Source: Actinomycetes bacterium (lineage in GTDB: Bacteria; Actinomycetota; Actinomycetes; Streptosporangiales; Streptosporangiaceae). From it: DNA of 5,582 nucleotides. The notes beneath the pieces are model-generated. The model was not told where the DNA came from. It saw only the letters and a program-made list of their open reading frames with translations, and searched no databases. Position numbers and translations under genes: made by a program. Positions within the stretch are counted from its first letter, which is position 1. The number at the start of each line of letters is the position of its first letter. This document shows, piece by piece, positions 1 to 5,582 of this stretch. The DNA is taken from contig JAFACJ010000166.1 in the NCBI GenBank assembly GCA_023425615.1, positions 1-5,582 on the forward strand. The letters run 5' to 3'.

Positions 1-818
1 ACGGGTCGCTGCTGAGACTGGCGTTCGGGCGGACGCTGAGCCGTGACTCCCTGGAGGCGGTCATCAGGTTGGCCGGCCATCCGCTTCCTCCCGGGCTGCT
101 CGCCGCGCTGCTGAAGATGCCCAGCTATGACGTGGTGGTCAGGTTGTCGATCGCGTGGCGGATCTCTCCCGACGAACTCGCCCGCGCGCTCGACGGCTAC
201 CAGGGTGCCGAGTTGGTCTATGCGGTGGCCGAGCAGGGTGTGAGCGCGCGGCTCGTGGAGATCGTCTGCAACGAGCTGGCGAGACGGCAGGCGAGCGGCG
301 AGCAGGGCGACGGCCAGCTCACCGCCGCACTGGAGCGGAACGGCTTCCTGGCGCACATCCTGGCGCAGCACTATCCCGCCTCCCACCAGCAGCAGTTCGA
401 GCTGCTGATCCCCCTGCTGAAGTCGGCTTACGGTGACACGCCGCTGAGCGTCGAGGACCTGGAGAGGGCCCTCTCCGGCAGGGGCGCCATGCCGACGGTC
501 GCCCTGGTCGGCGCCGTCGTCTACCTCTACAGAGGAGATGCAAGGAACGTCCTGATCGATCATTTCCTGAGGCGGATGCTGGAGAACGCCGGGCTCGCCG
601 ACTCCGTGCGGGGAGCGATCCTGAAGAGCCTGCCGCCGGAACACGAGCGGAGGGAGAGCGTCCCCTTTCCCGTTCCGGCGGCACAGCAGGCGATGTGGCA
701 GGGCAAGGCACAGGAGCAGGCGCGCCGGCGGAGGGACACGGGCGTCAAGGCCCTTCTCTACCTGCTGGGTCTGGTCGCGCTGCTCCTTCTTCTCGACAGG
801 TTGAACTTTCCCAGGTGA
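1..818 (+). CDS. Tail-anchored helical repeat protein, paralogue of the next gene (5'-truncated)
   Basis: This is the C-terminal 271 residues of an unrecognised protein. The frame is open from base 3 with no stop, so the gene runs in from the left. The TTG at 69 is a poor start: it follows AGG directly with no spaced Shine-Dalgarno, and the codons upstream of it (LAFG at 18-29) align with the neighbouring protein. The body looks all-helical and holds two copies of a motif, A-[FY]-G followed by L-S and an acidic helix, at bases 21-29 and 426-434, about 135 residues apart. After an Arg-rich stretch (bases 720-737) comes a hydrophobic run of about 15 residues (750-794), then DRLNFPR and TGA. The run is short for a membrane helix, but basic flank plus terminal position suggests a tail anchor with a cytoplasmic body. 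About 215 residues align with residues 362-570 of the downstream protein. I see no catalytic motif. Coding status is firm; function is unknown. Confidence 0.85.
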   Translation, partial: GSLLRLAFGRTLSRDSLEAVIRLAGHPLPPGLLAALLKMPSYDVVVRLSIAWRISPDELARALDGYQGAELVYAVAEQGVSARLVEIVCNELARRQASGEQGDGQLTAALERNGFLAHILAQHYPASHQQQFELLIPLLKSAYGDTPLSVEDLERALSGRGAMPTVALVGAVVYLYRGDARNVLIDHFLRRMLENAGLADSVRGAILKSLPPEHERRESVPFPVPAAQQAMWQGKAQEQARRRRDTGVKALLYLLGLVALLLLLDRLNFPR

Positions 819-820
819 GG
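813..820 (+). promoter_or_regulatory. Ribosome-binding site of the 828 gene, overlapping the upstream stop
   Basis: AGGTGAGG contains the upstream gene's TGA stop (816-818) and lies 7 bases before the GTG at 828. It supports GTG 828 over the in-frame GTGs at 846 and 852. The overlap suggests that ribosomes finishing the first gene help start the second (translational coupling), in line with a shared transcript. No room for a promoter exists between the two genes. Confidence 0.65.
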
Positions 821-827
821 TGGTGCG

Positions 828-2687
828 GTGTCGCGCGGAGTCAGGGTGAGCGTGGAGTGGGCCCGCTTCGGGAAGGGGGACGGCGACTCGCTCCGGGTGC
901 TGGAGTGCAGCAGAGGAGGGGACTTCTCGGCACGGGAGTTCGCCGCGGTGTTCGACCGTTTCCACGCCGGGACCCCGTCCGTCCTTCCCCAGGTCACGAT
1001 CGCGTGGGCGGGAAAGGGGCAGGAGGCCAGGGTGGTCCTGGTCATCCACGAGGAGTCCGACCGTCCGGACAGCGTCGGGAGGGTGGGTGTCGACGCGCGG
1101 ATGTTCGCCGTGCGCTACGCCGACCTCGCCCGGGGCCCGGTCTCCTACGGTGACCTGTACGAGGCGTTCTTCGGCCTGATCCTGCCCTATGGCGGGGGGC
1201 CCATCGAGGTGGAGCTTCCCGTCCTGGACCCCGGGCCGGTCGCGGACCGCCTCACCGAGGAGGCGATGAGCACGGCGGCTCTGCTGCTGGCGGGCCGGGC
1301 GGTGTGCGTCCTGGGCGGCGACGACCTTCCCCTGCGACTGCGCCTGCGGTACCTGGACGACGTGGCGGCGCTGCTGCCCTACGGGATGCGGGCCAGGCTG
1401 TCGGCGGCCACCTGGACGAGCAGCACCGCCAGGCACCGGATCCGGCTCTCCTTCGGGCAGGCGGAGCAGGACGCCGCCTGGAACGTGATCTGGGAACGTC
1501 TCGCGCTGATCCCCTACGAGGCGGAGACGGCGCGCAAGTACCTGGAGCTGCTGGCCTCCTACGAGCGCCGTGGCGCGCTGGTGGCCACCCTGGCCGCAGC
1601 CACGGAGCCGCTGGACTTCAGCCAGGCGGAGGCGGCCCTGGCCGCGCTGGACGGCACGGCCAGGGCCCCGGTCGGGGCTCCCACCAGCACGACGGAGAAC
1701 TTCGTCCGCGGCCTCCTGGAGCGGTGCGTGGAGGCGCTGGAGCAGAGGGACGGCGAAAAGCTCTCCGAGCAGGTGACGGAACTGAAGTCCTTCGTCGAGG
1801 TACCGCACACCGACCGGCAGCGCGACGGCTACCGCCGGTTCATGAAGGACGCGAACCTCCTGGGAGAGGTATGGGGCGTCAGTGAACGGGTGCGGGCCGA
1901 GTTCTATGAGGTCCTGCTCGCCCTGGCGTTCGGCGCGCGTCTCACCGAGACGGCGGTCGAGGAGATCCGCGACCTCGCCGGGGGACGGCTGCACGGCTCC
2001 CTCGTCCCGGTGATGACGAAGTTCTCCCGGACCAGGGGATACACGTTCCGGCTGGACGACGGCCTCACCTCCGAGGAACTCGGCGCGGCGCTGGCGCAGA
2101 TGCCGGTCCACGACGTGGTGGAGCTGGCCGCGGCCGAGGAGACCGGCAAGGACCTGTTCCTGGCCGCGATCGCGTCCCTCAGGAGACGCGTCGCCGCCGG
2201 ACCCCGCCCCGGGGACCGGAGCGGCACCCGGCTGGCCGAGGCACTGCGCCGCCACGGGCATCTCATCGGCCCCGTCCTCATCCACTTCCCCGACGATCCC
2301 CAGAGCCAGTACCGGGTCTTCGCCGATCTCCTCCGGATGGCCTACGGCAGCGGGCTCGGCCCGTCGGAGCTGGAGGCGGTCCTCACCGACGGCGCGGAGA
2401 AGCCGTCCTCCTCGCTGCTGGCCGCGGCGCTGGCCGGCTCTTCGGGTAACGACCTCGCCTTCGCCTCCCGCCTCTTCCTGGCCAAGGTGATCGAAAGGCA
2501 GCTCCCGCCGGGTGACGCGGTCCGGCTCCTGCTGGCCAGGCTCACCGCCCCCGCCCCCGCCCCCGAGGTCCCCGACCTCGGAGAGCCGGACGACATGGAG
2601 ACGGGAGGCGGCGCCGCCTTCGTCGTCCTCCTGCTCTCGGGCTGGCTGGTGGCCGGGATCCTCGTCCTGATCCTCGTCTTCGGCTAG
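828..2687 (+). CDS. GAP1-like protein with C-terminal membrane anchor
   Basis: A complete 619-residue protein starting at GTG 828, chosen for its well-spaced ribosome-binding site. Residues 1-105 form a mixed strand/helix N-terminal module beginning VSVEWARFGKGDGDSLRVLE. Residues 106-230 look like the middle domain of GTPase-associated protein 1 (GAP1)-type proteins: SYGDLY at 106-111, a hydrophobic AALLLAGRAVCVLG segment, then AALLPYGMRARLSAATWTSS followed by RHRIRLSFG. Such proteins are reported beside TRAFAC GTPases in predicted actinobacterial conflict systems; this assignment is from memory. Residues 240-360 are helical and unassigned. Residues 362-570 match the upstream protein and hold two A-[FY]-G motifs (367-369 and 505-507, 138 residues apart). 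A Pro/Ala then acidic linker (572-595) leads into a 24-residue hydrophobic segment (596-619) that ends the protein, so it is probably tail-anchored with its bulk in the cytoplasm. No nucleotide-binding loop or nuclease motif is visible. It likely shares an operon with the upstream gene, 9 bases away. Confidence 0.9.
   Translation: MSRGVRVSVEWARFGKGDGDSLRVLECSRGGDFSAREFAAVFDRFHAGTPSVLPQVTIAWAGKGQEARVVLVIHEESDRPDSVGRVGVDARMFAVRYADLARGPVSYGDLYEAFFGLILPYGGGPIEVELPVLDPGPVADRLTEEAMSTAALLLAGRAVCVLGGDDLPLRLRLRYLDDVAALLPYGMRARLSAATWTSSTARHRIRLSFGQAEQDAAWNVIWERLALIPYEAETARKYLELLASYERRGALVATLAAATEPLDFSQAEAALAALDGTARAPVGAPTSTTENFVRGLLERCVEALEQRDGEKLSEQVTELKSFVEVPHTDRQRDGYRRFMKDANLLGEVWGVSERVRAEFYEVLLALAFGARLTETAVEEIRDLAGGRLHGSLVPVMTKFSRTRGYTFRLDDGLTSEELGAALAQMPVHDVVELAAAEETGKDLFLAAIASLRRRVAAGPRPGDRSGTRLAEALRRHGHLIGPVLIHFPDDPQSQYRVFADLLRMAYGSGLGPSELEAVLTDGAEKPSSSLLAAALAGSSGNDLAFASRLFLAKVIERQLPPGDAVRLLLARLTAPAPAPEVPDLGEPDDMETGGGAAFVVLLLSGWLVAGILVLILVFG
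2548..2581. other. Perfect hairpin next to a four-run G-quadruplex motif inside the 828 gene
   Basis: CCGAGGTC (2563-2570) and GACCTCGG (2574-2581) form an 8-bp perfect stem around a 3-base CCC loop. On the minus strand the same stretch carries four G runs of 4, 5, 5 and 5 bases (complements of 2570-2573, 2560-2564, 2554-2558 and 2548-2552) with loops of 5, 1 and 1 bases, a standard G-quadruplex pattern. The hairpin and quadruplex share bases, so they could not both form fully. It lies about 100 bases past the stop of the convergent minus-strand gene and could act on that transcript's 3' end. No U-tract follows, and the bases also encode a Pro/Ala linker, which makes such runs by codon choice alone. 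The structures are seen; any function is a guess. Confidence 0.3.
2684..2687. other. Shared CTAG: stop codons of convergent genes overlap
   Basis: The plus-strand gene ends with TAG at 2685-2687 and the minus-strand gene with TAG at 2686-2684, both read from one palindromic CTAG. The two genes therefore converge with a 4-base overlap. There is no intergenic terminator, so any transcription end signal for either gene must lie inside the other's coding sequence. Confidence 0.9.
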
Positions 2688-5582
2688 CGGCGGCCGAGGG
2701 AGGAGACGGCCAGGGGCAGCGGCACGGTCTGGTTCTCGTCGGGTACGAGGTCGAGTTCGGCGGCGAACCAGCGGATGTCGGTGGAGTCGAGCTGGACGAG
2801 GGCGTCGCGCCCCAGCGACCGCCAGGCCTGGTGGGCCCGGTGCTCGGGCAGGTCGCAGATGGCGCCCAGCCGGATCCCGCTGCGGGCGCGCAGCCGGGAG
2901 AGGGTCCTCCTCCAGTCCCTTCGCGCGGGCCCGGCCTGGCAGGGGAGGGGTTCGAGGCTGGTGGCCTTGGGCGGGTGCGGGGGACGGCCGCCGACGGTCA
3001 CCACGACGGTCCGGTCGGCGGCCGAGGCGGGCAGCCGCTCCTCCACCTCGGCGAGCATGTCCTCGACCATCGCGGCATGGGGGTAGCCGAGCGGGTCGGG
3101 TTCCCGCGCGAGCATCACGTCCAGCACGCCGAGGACCTCGCCGGGAGCGGCGGCCCAGGTCTCGACGCGCAGGGGGCGCTCTTCACGGTGCTGGTAGTCG
3201 AAGGAGTGCGGCCCGTAGGACAGGAGGGAGACCCGGAGGCGTCCGCTCAGCTCCTCGGACGCCAGGCTGACGAACTGCCGCACCCGGCTGAGCCGTTCGG
3301 TCACCTGCTCGGGGTCGCCGCTGCGCTCCACCCCGAAGACGACGTGCGCCGATCTGGGCGTGGGGAAGAGCCGCCGGGGGACGCGGTCGCGCAGCTCCGT
3401 CCAGGCCCGCGGGTCGGGGACGAGGCCGCCGGTGAGCCCCGGCGCGCCGGTGAAGGTGACGACTCCGGGCCGCCGCAGGGTGGCGGTCACCCGGTAGAGG
3501 CCCGGCGGAGCCTTCACCGACTGCACCGAGACGACCCGCGGCCTCCGGTCCTTTCCCCTGGCGGTGACGACGAGCGCGGTCCCCCGCTCGTCGCTCGGCT
3601 CGCACCTGAGCTCGACCTCCGAGTGCTCGCCACGGCGCGCCCCGAGGTCGAAGAGCGGGTGGGCCGTGGGGCGCAGCCGCCAGGTCTCCAGGTCGTGGGC
3701 CAGCAGGACGAGCCCGTACTGCTGGGTGAGCGGATCGTCGGCGACGGCGTCGCGGAGCAGGTCGCGCACCGACGCCTTCGGCGCCTCCAGGACCGCGACC
3801 TCGGCGTCCGCCTCCAGCTCCGCCCGCAGGGCGGTCTCGCGCAGGCTGCGCCATGCCTGCTCCGCCCAGGGGGTTCCCGTGTCGGTGCGGACCAGGAGGT
3901 GCGTTCCGCGGGGGCCGAAGCGGGCTGCGGTCTTCAGCCGGTGGGGGGAGGGGATCCCGGCCTCGGACAACGCCTCGGCGGGGTGGTGCCGTTGCCGGCC
4001 TCGCGGCTCTCCGATCGGGTTGCGGCTGATGCCGAAGACGTCGAGGCCGCGGCGGTGCACTTCGACCACGTTGAGCCTGCCCTCGTTGAGGGCGGCGATC
4101 GTGTCGCGGAGGACGTCGGGGAGCGCGAGGCGGAGGGTCTCCTCGCGGGGCCTGGCGGGAGCGGCGGGGGTGAGGACGGGGAAGGGCTGCTGCCACAGCT
4201 CCTGCGGCAGGAACTCCTCTCCTCCCTCCTCGTCCTCGTCGTCGCCTCCGTCCCGCGCGAAGTCGGGCCAGGACTCGGGCTCGGGGTCGAGCGGTGGCGG
4301 CGGTTCGGACGGAAGGCCAAGGCTGACCGCGAGGTCGCGGGCGAGCAGGGCGATGGGGCGTTCCCGCGCCCCGAACGCCTGGTCGCCGTCCGGGTGGGCG
4401 ATGCGGACCATGATGTTCCCGCCCGGGCCCGTCTGGGCGTTCAGATAGTCGCTGAGCAGGTTGAAGACCTTCCAGCGTTCGGCGGTCGGCACGCCGCGGC
4501 GCAGCCGCGCGGCGGCGCCGGGCCGGAAGCGGTAGCCGTGGTCGAAGCGCTCGACCAGCCCGCTGACGAAGACCTCCGAGCGCGCGGCCAGACCTCCGCC
4601 GCAGTCCAGCAGGTGCTGGAGCACCTCGACCAGGGGGAGGGTGAAGGTCGAGGCGAACGCCAGGGCCCGCGCCAGGTCGACGGCCTCGGACGAGGCGCGG
4701 GCGAGGAAGGAGCTGACGAGTTCGGCCTCGCCGAGCCGTGCGTTGGTGTGCGAGGGCGGCCCGGCGGCGGGGCGCCGCGCGAGGACGGCCTCGGCACCGA
4801 CCCTGCCGGTGACCGCCGCTTCGGCCCAGGTCGCCAGCCGTCCGGGGGTGAGCTGGAGCAGGGGGATCGGCGTGCCGTCGCCGGGCGGCGGGCGTCCGGG
4901 CAGCCGGGTGCGGGTGTAGCGGGTGTTGGCGCTCGACCGTCCCGCGGCCTGGGCCAGGACGCCGGGGACGCCGAGGGCGGTGTGCGGCCAGTGGCCGCGC
5001 GGCAGCGTCTGGATGAGCGCGGTCGGCATCGCGGCGGCCCAGTCCCGCAGGGCGTCCCAGACGGGCTGGGCGTACCAGCCGTCGGAGACGCCGTCGGCGG
5101 CGACGAGGACCAGCCGCCGGCCGGAGGGGTCGACGATACGGGACGGGCGATGGCGGACGGCGCCCGCGTCGCGCAGGAAGACGCCGGACTCCGCCACCTC
5201 CATGCCCATACGCGTCACCGTGCGGAAGGATCCGCTCTGGGCGAGGAGCTGGGTGAACTGCTCGAACGCCCGGTCCCAGACCCGCAGGGACGGGCTCTCC
5301 TCCACGATCAGCACCGCGTCGAGGGCGCGGACCTCGGGCCTGCTCTCCACCACGACGACATGTCCCGCCTCGGCCGTCGCCTGCACGCTGGCCTCGATGT
5401 CAGGCTCGGGCGCCCCGGGGTGCACCACCTGGCGGAAGAGGCGCAGCGCGCGGGTGAGTTCGAGGGCCTCGGGCAGGGGCGCGGACGGGAGGGAGGGGAA
5501 GCGCGCCTGGGCCGCGGGCCGGGGGCGGATCGGCGGCGAGGGCGGCAGGGGCGGGTAGACGGGGTGCGTCGTGGACGGGGAG
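2684..5582 (-). CDS. Large SAV_2336-type protein with vWA-like domains at both ends (start outside the window)
   Basis: 965 residues are visible and the frame is open to the right edge (residue 1 = codon 5581-5579). GTG at 5428 is the outermost start codon but lacks a Shine-Dalgarno, and LTRALRLFRQ just upstream is typical of SAV_2336 N-terminal-domain proteins, so the true start lies outside. Residues 1-37 are Pro-rich (14 prolines). About 85-270 is a vWA-like fold: strand and EESPS (94-98, in place of the metal-binding DxSxS), IVDPSGRRLVLVAADG (second strand; ADG 162-164), then IQTLPRGHWP. About 275-425 is a helical region common to the family. An acidic linker (DDEDEEGGEE) covers 446-456. 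Residues 480-735 are unassigned, with beta-rich parts. About 745-946 is a second vWA-like fold: HVVFGVERSG, LRVSLLSYGP, RTVVVTVGG, then IRLGAICD and AWRSLG. It has no signal peptide or membrane segment, so it is cytosolic. It is probably a scaffold in an NTPase-linked system (inference); no catalytic site is visible. Confidence 0.93.
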   Translation of the reverse strand, partial: SPSTTHPVYPPLPPSPPIRPRPAAQARFPSLPSAPLPEALELTRALRLFRQVVHPGAPEPDIEASVQATAEAGHVVVVESRPEVRALDAVLIVEESPSLRVWDRAFEQFTQLLAQSGSFRTVTRMGMEVAESGVFLRDAGAVRHRPSRIVDPSGRRLVLVAADGVSDGWYAQPVWDALRDWAAAMPTALIQTLPRGHWPHTALGVPGVLAQAAGRSSANTRYTRTRLPGRPPPGDGTPIPLLQLTPGRLATWAEAAVTGRVGAEAVLARRPAAGPPSHTNARLGEAELVSSFLARASSEAVDLARALAFASTFTLPLVEVLQHLLDCGGGLAARSEVFVSGLVERFDHGYRFRPGAAARLRRGVPTAERWKVFNLLSDYLNAQTGPGGNIMVRIAHPDGDQAFGARERPIALLARDLAVSLGLPSEPPPPLDPEPESWPDFARDGGDDEDEEGGEEFLPQELWQQPFPVLTPAAPARPREETLRLALPDVLRDTIAALNEGRLNVVEVHRRGLDVFGISRNPIGEPRGRQRHHPAEALSEAGIPSPHRLKTAARFGPRGTHLLVRTDTGTPWAEQAWRSLRETALRAELEADAEVAVLEAPKASVRDLLRDAVADDPLTQQYGLVLLAHDLETWRLRPTAHPLFDLGARRGEHSEVELRCEPSDERGTALVVTARGKDRRPRVVSVQSVKAPPGLYRVTATLRRPGVVTFTGAPGLTGGLVPDPRAWTELRDRVPRRLFPTPRSAHVVFGVERSGDPEQVTERLSRVRQFVSLASEELSGRLRVSLLSYGPHSFDYQHREERPLRVETWAAAPGEVLGVLDVMLAREPDPLGYPHAAMVEDMLAEVEERLPASAADRTVVVTVGGRPPHPPKATSLEPLPCQAGPARRDWRRTLSRLRARSGIRLGAICDLPEHRAHQAWRSLGRDALVQLDSTDIRWFAAELDLVPDENQTVPLPLAVSSLGRR

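Noticed and set aside
69..818. Treating TTG 69 as the start of the first gene
   Set aside because: There is no spaced Shine-Dalgarno, the frame is open to base 3, and codons upstream align with the paralogous gene, so the gene is 5'-truncated by the window.
695..1153. Plus-strand frame bridging the two paralogues
   Set aside because: It is an out-of-frame shadow across the gene junction, rich in Gly and Arg, whereas the two flanking frames give conserved, alignable protein.
2684..2900. Intrinsic terminator between the convergent genes
   Set aside because: There is no intergenic space, and I found no stem followed by a T-tract on either strand near the stops.
3183..4196. 337-codon open frame on the minus strand
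   Set aside because: It lies in another frame of the large minus gene, is dominated by Arg, Pro, Ala and Gly, and has no recognisable domain. Long shadow frames are expected at this GC content.
3564..4448. 294-codon open frame on the plus strand opposite the minus gene
   Set aside because: The composition is Ser/Arg-rich and low in complexity, with no domain or ribosome-binding signal. The antisense frame is open because of GC bias.
4923..5558. 211-codon open frame on the plus strand near the right edge
   Set aside because: It is antisense to the conserved SAV_2336-type domain, and its product is rich in Arg, Ser and Gly with no coherent hydrophobic pattern.
828..5582. A Walker A/B NTPase, nuclease or protease site hidden in one of the proteins
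   Set aside because: I looked for GxxxxGK[ST], HNH, PD-(D/E)xK and Ser/His/Asp protease patterns. No convincing site was seen; the GG and HHP stretches lack the surrounding motif.

Overview
The window is GC-rich (about 70% by eye), with strong GC preference at third codon positions and GTG/TTG initiators. This suggests a high-GC actinobacterium of the Streptomyces/Streptosporangiales type. Two of the proteins resemble families I know mainly from such genomes. The genus cannot be fixed from the sequence alone. There are no RNA genes, insertion sequences, CRISPR arrays or long intergenic gaps; almost every base is coding.

Layout. (1) Bases 1-818, plus strand: the 3' end of a gene whose start lies left of the window. 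It encodes a helical protein ending in a short hydrophobic tail. (2) Bases 828-2687, plus strand: a complete 619-residue gene, 9 bases downstream of the first, with its ribosome-binding site on the first gene's stop codon. Its last ~215 residues before the tail linker align with the first protein, so the two are tandem paralogues. Its first ~230 residues are a separate module that looks like a divergent member of the 'GTPase-associated protein 1' (GAP1) type. It too ends in a membrane segment. (3) Bases 2684-5582, minus strand: a large gene converging on the second one, their stop codons sharing a CTAG. It encodes a cytosolic protein with a SAV_2336-type N-terminal von Willebrand A (vWA)-like domain, an acidic linker, an unassigned middle and a second vWA-like domain at the C-terminus. 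It is still open at the right edge, so its start lies outside.

How they may work together (inference). Large vWA-like scaffold proteins and GAP1-like proteins are reported near regulatory NTPases (MoxR-type AAA+ or TRAFAC GTPases) in predicted actinobacterial NTP-dependent conflict or signalling systems. The window fits the edge of such a locus: a tandem pair of tail-anchored proteins facing the cytoplasm and a two-vWA scaffold. No NTPase, nuclease, protease or other effector is visible, so the catalytic partners, if any, must be encoded outside. The family names rest on recalled sequence character, not on a database search.
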